DNA of 9,183 nucleotides from DAOTTW01 sp034437615 (lineage in GTDB: Bacteria > Chloroflexota > Anaerolineae > Aggregatilineales > Phototrophicaceae), in contig DAOTTW010000409.1 of assembly GCA_034437615.1 (NCBI GenBank), forward strand, positions 1-9,183, in the 5' to 3' direction. The notes below the pieces were generated by a model. The model saw only the letters and a list, made by a program, of their open reading frames with translations, was not told where the DNA came from and ran no database searches. Both the position numbers and the translations under genes were made by a program. Below are positions 1-5,923 of this stretch, one piece after another; position 1 is the stretch's first letter; every line of letters begins with the position of its first letter.

Positions 1-13
1 GTTCCTGTGTGGC

Positions 14-40
14 GGACGCACCAGTGGCGCGTCCCTACAG
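14..40 (-). repeat. REP-like palindromic element, copy 1
   Basis: Read on the minus strand, this 27-nt element begins CTGTAGGGAC, has CACTG at its centre and ends GTCC. Its last 21 nt (14-34) form a near-perfect palindrome with one mismatched pair (positions 20 and 28). A second copy lies in opposite orientation at 64-90, 23 nt away. The two copies share the CTGTAGGGAC head, the CACTG centre and the GTCC tail. They differ in the arms, yet each keeps its own pairing. This arrangement resembles REP/BIME elements of other bacteria. Family membership is inferred, because other genomic copies cannot be seen here. Confidence 0.55.
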
Positions 41-63
41 ACCTGTTGTGAATGATTGCGACC

Positions 64-90
64 CTGTAGGGACAGGGCACTGACCTGTCC
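64..90 (+). repeat. REP-like palindromic element, copy 2
   Basis: This is the plus-strand partner of the element at 14-40. It starts CTGTAGGGAC and contains the stem GGACAGG (70-76) / CCTGTCC (84-90) around a loop with CACTG. The stem bases differ from those of copy 1 but pair with each other, which suggests that the structure, not the exact sequence, is conserved. The GTCCCTACAG at 31-40 and CTGTAGGGAC at 64-73 are a perfect 10-bp inverted repeat, so the two copies could also pair into one larger cruciform or RNA hairpin. Confidence 0.55.
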
Positions 91-92
91 GG

Positions 93-108
93 GGCGGCGC
101 AAGCCGCC
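93..108. other. GC-rich hairpin with tetraloop
   Basis: GGCGGC (93-98) and GCCGCC (103-108) form a perfect 6-bp GC stem closed by GCAA, a GNRA-type tetraloop when read on the plus strand. It directly follows the REP-like pair. It is not followed by a clear T-run on either strand, so it is a poor match to an intrinsic terminator. It may belong to the extragenic palindrome cluster or help stop minus-strand transcripts arriving from the gene at 222-1409. Confidence 0.35.
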
Positions 109-135
109 ATAAAATGCAGTCAATCATGAAATACC

Positions 136-153
136 TACCCCTGAAAAGGGGTA
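136..153 (-). terminator. Possible terminator hairpin downstream of the nucleotidyltransferase gene
   Basis: TACCCC (136-141) pairs with GGGGTA (148-153) around a 6-nt loop, which reads TTTTCA on the minus strand. The hairpin lies about 70 nt downstream of the minus-strand stop codon at 222-224. There is no U-tract behind the stem, so it is only a weak terminator candidate. The rest of the 221-nt gene-free left end shows no open reading frame worth calling and no recognisable RNA gene. Confidence 0.25.
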
Positions 154-221
154 TCGAGGGGGTGAGGGCCGATTCACGGGCAAAACATACCTACCTGAGT
201 CGTTACTTTATTTACGCCGTG

Positions 222-1409
222 CTATCTACCCGCGTAACGCTTGATGAGATACCGAAAAAATGAACGTCCGTACTTGTACAGCGACATCACCCAATAGCGC
301 GGATACGCCAGCAACAGTTGTGGCCAATGCGCTACGCCGTAGCGCCGCCTCATATATTGCTTAGACGGTGCCAAAACCTGACGGACAATCCTTAAACGCT
401 CACGCCACGTTACATTTTGTAGCTCGCGTGCGATGCGAGAAAAATAAATGCTTTCGTCGGCCATCATCTGAATGTGCTCGCGGTGGATGTCATCGTGAAC
501 ACCATCTAAAGCATTGCGTAGTGGGCGGGCTTCTGGTGTCGCGAAGAGGTCGTCAACGATAGCCAACGCCTGATCCAACGCGCTACCCCACTGCAATTCG
601 GACGCCCAACGCACAACAAGCGCGTGGTCAAGCCCCAAGTTACGCAGCATACAATGCAGGTCGTAATAATGCCGCACTTGTGTCATGTGGATGCCCGTTT
701 GTAGCACGGCATGGGCTGCAATGTACAGCAGGTGCAGCTCTGGTATGAACGTCCGATACACTTGCCCACGCACCTTTACCATGTGCACCTGCTGGCGCAT
801 TTTCGCCAGTTGCTCTGTCGATAAGTAATCATTACGATTTTTCAGCAAATGATAATGCAAATCCAGGTAAGACACCTGGTTGCCCTCGGCCAAACTGAGC
901 ACAAACTCGATGCCCTGGTTATGGGGGTTTTTGTCTTGTGCGAAGGCGATGCGTTCCTGTGTATCCCGCAGGACATAGCCAATATGCTGTAGGACCTCCA
1001 GGGCTTTATAACGTTGCGCAAAAGGCACCAGTACATCAATATCCGCCATGCTGCGCAGCTTGGGCTTCGGGTAGACAATCTCGGAAATCATCAAGCCTTT
1101 GACCCAGATGGCCTGAATGCCATGCGCTGTGAGAACACGGTCAACCTGCTGCATCTTTGCGGCGTACCACAACTGCTTCATCGTGGTGCTGCGCACACCT
1201 GCTTTAAGCGCCTTGCGTTCGTCTTCACCCATATCGGGCACAGGCCACCCCAGCAGGTTCTGCGCCACGTTCGCCCAAACACCCTGCTGCATAGCCACAT
1301 GCAAGAGCATCTTTCGTTCGTGCTGTCGTAAAGCCTGTGGTTGTGCTCGGCCAACCAGCACGTGCGCTATCTGGTAGGCTTCATCCGAGAATACGCTCGT
1401 GTGCTTCAC
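222..1409 (-). CDS. Nucleotidyltransferase-fold protein, NTP_transf_5 type
   Basis: This 395-residue protein resembles the uncharacterised nucleotidyltransferase family (Pfam NTP_transf_5) often found in exopolysaccharide loci. The signature is at residues 104-128: KGL, then YP, then R119, followed by MADIDVLV. D123 and D125 match the paired metal-binding acids of the fold, and D183 in DLHYHLL is a likely third acid. A helical C-terminal half contains LHLLYIAAHAV (225-235). The C-terminus (about 340-395) is rich in Arg, Tyr and aromatic residues. No signal peptide or clear membrane segment is seen. Translation starts at GTG (1407-1409); a GGAGGT site 10 nt upstream supports this. The gene is divergent from the sulfotransferase gene. 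Substrate and product are unknown; a role in modifying or transferring a glycan component is inferred from context only. Confidence 0.75.
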   Translation of the reverse strand: MKHTSVFSDEAYQIAHVLVGRAQPQALRQHERKMLLHVAMQQGVWANVAQNLLGWPVPDMGEDERKALKAGVRSTTMKQLWYAAKMQQVDRVLTAHGIQAIWVKGLMISEIVYPKPKLRSMADIDVLVPFAQRYKALEVLQHIGYVLRDTQERIAFAQDKNPHNQGIEFVLSLAEGNQVSYLDLHYHLLKNRNDYLSTEQLAKMRQQVHMVKVRGQVYRTFIPELHLLYIAAHAVLQTGIHMTQVRHYYDLHCMLRNLGLDHALVVRWASELQWGSALDQALAIVDDLFATPEARPLRNALDGVHDDIHREHIQMMADESIYFSRIARELQNVTWRERLRIVRQVLAPSKQYMRRRYGVAHWPQLLLAYPRYWVMSLYKYGRSFFRYLIKRYAGR

Positions 1410-1419
1410 GGGTACCTAT

Positions 1420-1425
1420 ACCTCC
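1420..1425 (-). promoter_or_regulatory. Ribosome binding site for the GTG-initiated nucleotidyltransferase gene
   Basis: The minus strand reads GGAGGT here, 10 nt before the GTG at 1409-1407. It is a strong Shine-Dalgarno match and decides the GTG start. Confidence 0.65.
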
Positions 1426-1445
1426 ACCAACCGCCGACCTCTGGG

Positions 1446-1474
1446 TTGACCACCTGCAATTTTGCGATTATACA
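1446..1474 (+). promoter_or_regulatory. Sigma70-like promoter for the sulfotransferase transcript
   Basis: TTGACC (1446-1451) matches the -35 consensus at five of six positions. After a 17-nt spacer comes TATACA (1469-1474), a four-of-six -10 box. Transcription would begin near 1481, leaving a leader of about 28 nt that holds the AAAGGA ribosome site at 1491-1496. This is the only good rightward promoter seen before the sulfotransferase and glycosyltransferase genes. Confidence 0.5.
1467..1472 (-). promoter_or_regulatory. Consensus -10 box for the leftward nucleotidyltransferase gene
   Basis: The minus strand reads TATAAT, a perfect sigma70 -10 hexamer. It would start transcription near 1460 and give a leader of about 50 nt before the GTG codon. 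No good -35 is visible at the usual distance; the 17-nt spacing gives CCTTTA. The box overlaps the -10 of the rightward promoter by four base pairs. Confidence 0.45.
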
Positions 1475-1508
1475 CTAGGCATCTTATCCTAAAGGAACAG
1501 GCACGCCT

Positions 1509-2372
1509 ATGCCAAGCAATCGTACCGCGATAACGAAATCAATCGGGCACACGTCTTATAAGCAACGCGCCAAAAATATATTATATCATGCGCATATACG
1601 CTACCGTATGCTCAAACAAAGCAAACTCATCAAGCCGGATTTTCTCATCATCGGTGCACCCAAATGCGGCACATCGTCCCTGTACGCTTACTTGTTGCAG
1701 CACCCACGTATAGCCACTGCTGTACGCAAGGAAATATCGTTTTTTTCACGCCTATGGGACCTGGGTCCAGCGTGGTATAGCGCACATTTTGACGCGCCCA
1801 CTGCCGACACTATCACAGGTGAGGCATCCACGACCTATCTTTTCACCCCTATCAGCATCGGGCGCATCAAGACGTTCGTACCGGATGTCAAGCTAATCGC
1901 CCTACTGCGGAATCCGGCGGAGCGTACCATCTCACATTATCATCATAACGTGCGTGCTAAACGTGAACCTTTGCCCTTAGATGAGGCGCTGGAGCAGGAA
2001 GAAAAGCGCATTGCTCAGGCAAAAGAAGCTGTAATGCATCGTTTCAAGTGCTGGCATCCAGCCCTACCAGGACATGCCTACGTGCAACGCAGCATTTATG
2101 CCGACCAGCTTTCCCTCTGGTACGACGCATTCCCCTTTGACCAAATACTGGTGTTGCAAAGCGAGCGGCTTTTCGGGCGACCCAATGAAACAACCAACCG
2201 CGTTTTTGAATTTCTAGGCTTACCAACGCTCGCTAATCTGGATACCACCCCCGCAAACATGGGCGCTTACAATAACCGCTATCCAGAGACATATGGACGT
2301 TTGCAGGCTTACTTTACACAATCCAACGAAAGGCTTTATAGCTTAACAGGGCGACGATTCGATTGGGAATAA
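1509..2372 (+). CDS. PAPS-dependent sulfotransferase (Sulfotransfer_1-like)
   Basis: This 287-residue enzyme should move sulfate from PAPS to a hydroxyl or amine on a glycan or lipid. The 5'-phosphosulfate binding loop GAPKCGTSSL is at residues 49-58, following a beta strand (DFLIIGA). The 3'-phosphate site is the strand LIALLRNPAERTISHYHH (129-146), with R134 and S142 as the usual contacts. KEISFF (74-79), GEASTTYLF (104-112) and the Tyr/Trp-rich C-terminus ending near FDW are typical of the bacterial relatives of heparan N-deacetylase/sulfotransferases. No export signal is seen, so it probably acts in the cytoplasm. AAAGGA lies 12 nt before the ATG. The basic N-terminal 40 residues precede the fold, and a later start at M34 is possible. 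It is followed 45 nt on by a polyprenyl-phosphate sugar transferase, so a sulfated surface glycan is a fair inference. The acceptor is unknown. Confidence 0.85.
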   Translation: MPSNRTAITKSIGHTSYKQRAKNILYHAHIRYRMLKQSKLIKPDFLIIGAPKCGTSSLYAYLLQHPRIATAVRKEISFFSRLWDLGPAWYSAHFDAPTADTITGEASTTYLFTPISIGRIKTFVPDVKLIALLRNPAERTISHYHHNVRAKREPLPLDEALEQEEKRIAQAKEAVMHRFKCWHPALPGHAYVQRSIYADQLSLWYDAFPFDQILVLQSERLFGRPNETTNRVFEFLGLPTLANLDTTPANMGAYNNRYPETYGRLQAYFTQSNERLYSLTGRRFDWE

Positions 2373-2406
2373 GCCAGGCAGTAAGCCAGGGAGTAGGCCA
2401 ATGGAG
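2370..2406 (+). repeat. 12-bp imperfect tandem repeat with serial in-frame stops
   Basis: TAAGCCAGGCAG (2370-2381) is followed by TAAGCCAGGGAG (2382-2393) and a degenerate third copy starting TAGGCC (2394). Because the unit is 12 nt, each copy presents an in-frame stop (TAA, TAA, TAG) after the sulfotransferase. The array runs into the ribosome binding site of the next gene. Confidence 0.5.
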
Positions 2407-2408
2407 GT
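2403..2408 (+). promoter_or_regulatory. Ribosome binding site of the HexNAc-1-phosphate transferase gene
   Basis: GGAGGT lies 9 nt before the ATG at 2418. It is a full Shine-Dalgarno core that fixes this start and indicates independent translation from a transcript shared with the sulfotransferase gene. Confidence 0.65.
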
Positions 2409-2417
2409 ATTCACATA

Positions 2418-3446
2418 ATGCTCGTTTTGCTCATCAGCGTGCTTGTTTTTGTCCTATCACTCGTTCTGACGAATGTCACCCGTCATCAATCACTCAAACG
2501 ACAACTGCTTGACATCCCAAACGAGCGTAGCTCTCACAAACAGCCTACGCCGCGTGGTGGTGGGATCGGCATCGTCGTCGGCTTTAGCGTCGGCCTGGTG
2601 CTTCTGGGGTTGGCTGGTCTGGCCGAGCCGGGGGTGGTGCTTGGCATTGGCGGTGCAGGGCTGATTACTGCGTTCGTCGGCCTCATGGATGACCTGAATG
2701 ACTTAAAGCCGCAGCGACGCCTTGCGGCCCACATTGCCGCCGCCACATGGCTGCTGGTTTTTGTGGGTGGTATGCCCCCGCTCGATCTGGGGTTCGCCCG
2801 CCTGGAATGGGGCGTTATCGGCCACGTCATTGGCTTGATTGGGGCGGTGTGGCTGCTGAATTTGTACAACTTTATGGATGGCATTGATGGCATCGCAGCA
2901 GGTGAGGCGGTTTATGTGGCCCTGGCGGCCATACCGTTTTTGCTGGCGTGGCAAATACCTACGGTGGCCAGCATCAGTGTTGTGCTGGCGCTAGCCTGTC
3001 TGGGCTTTTTATATTGGAATTGGCCGCCAGCGAAGATTTTCATGGGGGATGTCGGTAGTGGTTTCCTGGGGATCGTGTTCGCGGGGCTGGCCTTCGCTAG
3101 CGGCCAGCAGCAACCGCTAGCGTTGTGGCTGTGGCTCATCCTGCTGGGCGTGTTCGTGGTGGATGCAACAACGACCCTGCTCAAGCGCATCGCCAATGGC
3201 GAGCGCTGGTATACCCCCCATCGCACCCACATGTATCAGTTGCTTGCACAGCACTGGCAGGGCCATAAGCGCGTGACAATCAGTGTTTTGCTATTGAATG
3301 TGTTCTGGCTGTTACCCTGTGCAGCCCTGGTCTATGCGCTGCCCTCCCGCAGCCTTTTCACAGCGCTTTTGAGCTTGCTTGGCCTGGTTGTGCTCAGCAG
3401 TTACTTGCGCAGCCGCGTGCTCACAACAACGCCAGATGAACAGTAG
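2418..3446 (+). CDS. Polyprenyl-phosphate HexNAc-1-phosphate transferase, WecA/WbpL-like (MraY superfamily)
   Basis: This 342-residue polytopic membrane enzyme should attach the first sugar phosphate from a UDP-HexNAc to undecaprenyl phosphate, starting a glycan. The superfamily motifs appear in order: NERSSHKQPTPRGGG (35-49) on the first cytoplasmic loop, DDLND (91-95) for Mg2+ and substrate, NLYNFMDGIDG (148-158), FMGDVGSGFLG (208-218), and HRTHMYQ (268-274). The last motif is closer to WbpL/WbcO-type O-antigen enzymes than to MraY, which has a His-rich HHHFE motif. About ten hydrophobic segments fill the rest, starting at residue 1. Length is normal for the family. It shares a transcript with the sulfotransferase and converges on the GT2 gene with 41 nt between stops. 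The exact HexNAc (GlcNAc, FucNAc or QuiNAc) cannot be read from the sequence. Confidence 0.9.
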   Translation: MLVLLISVLVFVLSLVLTNVTRHQSLKRQLLDIPNERSSHKQPTPRGGGIGIVVGFSVGLVLLGLAGLAEPGVVLGIGGAGLITAFVGLMDDLNDLKPQRRLAAHIAAATWLLVFVGGMPPLDLGFARLEWGVIGHVIGLIGAVWLLNLYNFMDGIDGIAAGEAVYVALAAIPFLLAWQIPTVASISVVLALACLGFLYWNWPPAKIFMGDVGSGFLGIVFAGLAFASGQQQPLALWLWLILLGVFVVDATTTLLKRIANGERWYTPHRTHMYQLLAQHWQGHKRVTISVLLLNVFWLLPCAALVYALPSRSLFTALLSLLGLVVLSSYLRSRVLTTTPDEQ

Positions 3447-3461
3447 GCGGGCATGTGCTGC

Positions 3462-3483
3462 GCCTGTATGCAGTTATACAGGC
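3462..3483. terminator. Hairpin between convergent genes, possible bidirectional terminator
   Basis: GCCTGTAT (3462-3469) and ATACAGGC (3476-3483) form a perfect 8-bp stem with the 6-nt loop GCAGTT. The hairpin sits 15 nt after the rightward stop codon (3444-3446) and 4 nt after the leftward GT2 stop codon (3488-3490). This position suits a shared terminator. No U-tract follows on either strand, so it may work with Rho or only block 3' decay. Confidence 0.45.
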
Positions 3484-3487
3484 ACCG

Positions 3488-4501
3488 CTACAGGGTCTGC
3501 GTTGTGGCTTGCTTCTGGTATACCAACTGCTGATGTGGCATGTTCAGTTGAATATCTGGTCGATCAATCTCAATAACCGCCACTGGATGATAGAGGCGAT
3601 TATTGATCGTAAACAGCCAGTAGAAGGCCGCCTGTATCGTTTTGCCCAGGCCCATTAAGCGGATAACATCGAGGAAATGCTGCGTCTTTCCGACCAGTAG
3701 CCAACGGAGCGCTAAATGGAACCACGCCACACCGAAGCGCCTGGTATGGTAGCGTCGGGCGTCGGGTTGCCTGGATTGCGGCAGTTGCCTCAGCAGGCGC
3801 TGATGAATGCGCGTGCGTGCGTCCACAACATGATATGGTGATGCACCTGTGCGGCTGAGTTGGCCTTGATGCCGCCGTACACGCACAAGGTGATCGGGCA
3901 AGGCCCCAAGCGGGTAGCGTTCGGCAATACGTACCCACATATCATAATCGACTGCGTTGCCGTAATCCTGCGAAAACGGGCCAACGGCGTCATACGCTGC
4001 TTTGCGAAAAGCCACGTTACTGATGTTGCCAGGGAAGTTATTGTAATAATAGAAAAGCTGAAGTGCGAGGCCGGACCCCAGGATTTCTGGGAAGGCATCT
4101 CTGCGCTGCCGTTCTGTTTCGGCCCCGTCAGCGTCGATGAATACAATGCGACCAAACATGAGGCCAATCTCCGGGTATTCATCGAAACAGCGCACAGTGG
4201 CCGAAACACAATGCGGCTCAAGAACGTCATCATGCCCCAACAAACGGATCAATGGGGCGCTGGCTTGTTGCGTCAACTGATTGAGGTTGCCCGTCAGCCC
4301 TAAATTGACATCCCAGCGAAAATAGCGAATGCGGGCGTCGTCAAAGCCTTTGACAATATCTGGCGTGCTGTCTGTCGATAGGTTATCACCAACCAACAGT
4401 TCAAAGTCGTCGTAGTCCTGCGCCAAGACGGACTTAATGCACGTCGCGATGTAGTCTTCGCCATTATAGACAGGCAATACAATGGATAGCTTTGGTGTCA
4501 T
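3488..4501 (-). CDS. GT2 family glycosyltransferase
   Basis: This GT-A fold glycosyltransferase of 337 residues from ATG 4501 (347 from ATG 4531) should transfer a nucleotide-activated sugar onto a lipid-linked glycan at the inner membrane face. Counting from the 4531 start, the nucleotide-binding N-terminus KLSIVLPVYNGEDYI is at 14-28, CIKSVLAQDYDDFELLVGDN at 31-50, and the metal-binding DxD equivalent GHDD at 99-102. DYDMW (195-199) supplies the likely catalytic-base region. The C-terminus has a short hydrophobic stretch (about 265-310) but no sure membrane helix. It is the last gene of the CDP-sugar operon, so it may transfer that sugar. The start is ambiguous: MTPKL at 4501 is where homology begins and has AAGGGG 13 nt upstream, while the in-frame ATG at 4531 lies inside the AATG array. 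Confidence 0.85.
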   Translation of the reverse strand: MTPKLSIVLPVYNGEDYIATCIKSVLAQDYDDFELLVGDNLSTDSTPDIVKGFDDARIRYFRWDVNLGLTGNLNQLTQQASAPLIRLLGHDDVLEPHCVSATVRCFDEYPEIGLMFGRIVFIDADGAETERQRRDAFPEILGSGLALQLFYYYNNFPGNISNVAFRKAAYDAVGPFSQDYGNAVDYDMWVRIAERYPLGALPDHLVRVRRHQGQLSRTGASPYHVVDARTRIHQRLLRQLPQSRQPDARRYHTRRFGVAWFHLALRWLLVGKTQHFLDVIRLMGLGKTIQAAFYWLFTINNRLYHPVAVIEIDRPDIQLNMPHQQLVYQKQATTQTL

Positions 4502-4524
4502 GTGACGAAGCCGCCCCTTATTCT

Positions 4525-4592
4525 CATTCATTCATTCATTCATTCATTCATTCATTCATTCATTCATTCATTCATTCATTCATTCATTCATT
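4525..4592. repeat. Perfect tetranucleotide array, (CATT)17 / (AATG)17
   Basis: Seventeen uninterrupted CATT units span 68 bp. On the minus (coding) strand this reads AATG repeated. It begins two bases after the rfbH stop codon (4597-4595) and runs to within 23 nt of the GT2 start at 4501. Read leftward, each frame repeats ATG AAT GAA TGA, a start followed by a stop every 12 nt. Read rightward, all three frames are open and spell Ser-Phe-Ile-His, which makes a spurious plus-strand ORF. Perfect tetranucleotide arrays of this length are prone to slipped-strand change in copy number. A role in varying GT2 expression is inferred. Confidence 0.95.
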
Positions 4593-4594
4593 TG

Positions 4595-5923
4595 TCAGTG
4601 CTGTATGGATACACCAGCGCGCTGCACAATACGATGTAATGTCTCGATCATATAGTCGATGTGTGCATCCGTCAGGCCAGGGTATACGCCAATCCAGAAG
4701 CTGTTGTTCATCACGATGTCAGTGTTCGTCAGATCACCGACAACGCGATATGGCACACCTTCGTAGGCGGGCTGATTCGTCAGGTTGCCGCCAAAGAGCA
4801 GGCGCGTTGCGATTTTCGCATCTTCTAGCTGGCGAATGACCGTATTGCGGTCGAACGGTGCTGCCTCGCTCAACGTCAGGATAAAGCCAAACCAGCTTGG
4901 GTCGCTATTCGGTGTGGCTTGCGGCAGCCTGAACACGTCTGCCAACGGCCTCAGCCCGTCATACAACCGTTGCCAATTATGGCGGCGCTGTTCAATAAAG
5001 CGCGGCAGCTTCTTCAACTGACTAACACCCACCGCCGCCTGCATATCGGTCATCTTCATGTTATAGCCGATGTGCGAGTATGTGTATTTGTGGTCGTAGC
5101 CATACGGCAAGCTGCCAAGCTGCCAGTCAAAGCGCTTACCACAGGTGTTAGATTCACCCGGCGGGCACCAGCAATCACGGCCCCAATCGCGGAAGGACTC
5201 AACGAGCGTTTTCAGAGCGGGTTTACGCATGACGACGACCCCGCCTTCGCCCATCGTAATGTGATGCGCCGGGTAGAAGCTGACAGTCGCTAGATCACCG
5301 AAGGTACCCGTGTATTTGCCACGATACGTCGCGCCCAGCGCGTCGCAATTATCCTCAATCAACCAGAGGTTATGCCGTTTGACGACATCGGTCACGACAT
5401 CCAAATTGTAGGGGTTCCCAAGCGTATGCGCGATCATCACAGCCTTTGTACGCGGGCTGATGGCAGCTTCTAAGTGGCTGACATCGACATTGTGGGTCTC
5501 CAGGTCAATATCGAGGAAAACCGGCACCAACTGATTTTGTACGATTGGGTTGACCGTCGTCGGGAAACCAGCAGCAACCGTAATCACCTCATCGCCAGGG
5601 CGCAGTTGACGCTCACCGAGCTTGGGGGATGTCAGGGCGGAGAGGGCCAGCAAGTTCGCCGAGGAGCCTGAGTTGCATAACAGCGCATGGCGTGTCTTGA
5701 GGAACCCAGCGAATTCGCGTTCAAACTCAGCGGCATAACGACCCGTCGTTAGCCAAAAATCCAGCGAAGCATCAACGAGATAGCGCACATCTTCGGCATC
5801 AAACACGCGCCCGGATACGGGTATGGGTGTTTCACCGGGCACGAAAGGCTTTTGTGACCATTGTTCATCATGATAGTCGTCTACCAGGCTCAAAATCTGC
5901 TGACGTAAGGAATCTGCTGACAT
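4595..5923 (-). CDS. rfbH: CDP-4-keto-6-deoxyglucose 3-dehydratase (E1), PMP and [2Fe-2S] dependent
   Basis: This 442-residue enzyme of the DegT/DnrJ/EryC1 fold starts C3 deoxygenation of CDP-4-keto-6-deoxyglucose. It uses PMP and an iron-sulfur cluster and normally needs the reductase E3. The key distinguishing feature is clear: SFYPAHH (215-221) puts His220 where ordinary aminotransferases have the PLP-binding Lys. The cluster ligands fit C193, C251, C253 and C261, giving the C-X57-C-X1-C-X7-C pattern known for Yersinia E1. Asp191 in EDNCD should contact the cofactor nitrogen. TTGRYAAEFE (59-68) and NSGSSAN (84-90) are family hallmarks. Length is normal. The ATG (5923-5921) overlaps the TAA of the SDR gene by one base, with AGAGGA 9 nt upstream. 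The 3' end borders the AATG array. Synonyms are ddhC and ascC. Confidence 0.95.
   Translation of the reverse strand: MSADSLRQQILSLVDDYHDEQWSQKPFVPGETPIPVSGRVFDAEDVRYLVDASLDFWLTTGRYAAEFEREFAGFLKTRHALLCNSGSSANLLALSALTSPKLGERQLRPGDEVITVAAGFPTTVNPIVQNQLVPVFLDIDLETHNVDVSHLEAAISPRTKAVMIAHTLGNPYNLDVVTDVVKRHNLWLIEDNCDALGATYRGKYTGTFGDLATVSFYPAHHITMGEGGVVVMRKPALKTLVESFRDWGRDCWCPPGESNTCGKRFDWQLGSLPYGYDHKYTYSHIGYNMKMTDMQAAVGVSQLKKLPRFIEQRRHNWQRLYDGLRPLADVFRLPQATPNSDPSWFGFILTLSEAAPFDRNTVIRQLEDAKIATRLLFGGNLTNQPAYEGVPYRVVGDLTNTDIVMNNSFWIGVYPGLTDAHIDYMIETLHRIVQRAGVSIQH

Noticed and set aside
14..108. CRISPR-like array suggested by several short palindromes
   Set aside because: There are only two related units, in inverted orientation, with different arms and one spacer. 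A CRISPR array needs near-identical direct repeats.
131..195. Direct repeat ATACCTACC at 131-139 and 187-195
   Set aside because: Nine bases with 47 bp between them and no element-like features inside. Chance is the simplest explanation, and neither end borders an insertion.
2534..2893. 119-residue minus-strand ORF inside the HexNAc-1-phosphate transferase gene
   Set aside because: Low-complexity Pro/Ser/Arg/Thr-rich antisense shadow of a gene with all superfamily motifs.
3860..4303. 147-residue plus-strand ORF opposite the GT2 gene
   Set aside because: It lies wholly antisense to a clear GT2 glycosyltransferase, with no recognisable motif or start signal.
4492..4839. Plus-strand ORF with Ser-Phe-Ile-His repeats
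   Set aside because: It is created by the CATT array, which has no stops on this strand, and then runs antisense through the well-supported rfbH gene. There is no ribosome site and no family resemblance.
4595..5923. Calling this gene a PLP sugar aminotransferase
   Set aside because: The PLP-binding lysine is replaced by His220 and the four iron-sulfur cysteines are present, which fits the RfbH dehydratase, not an aminotransferase.
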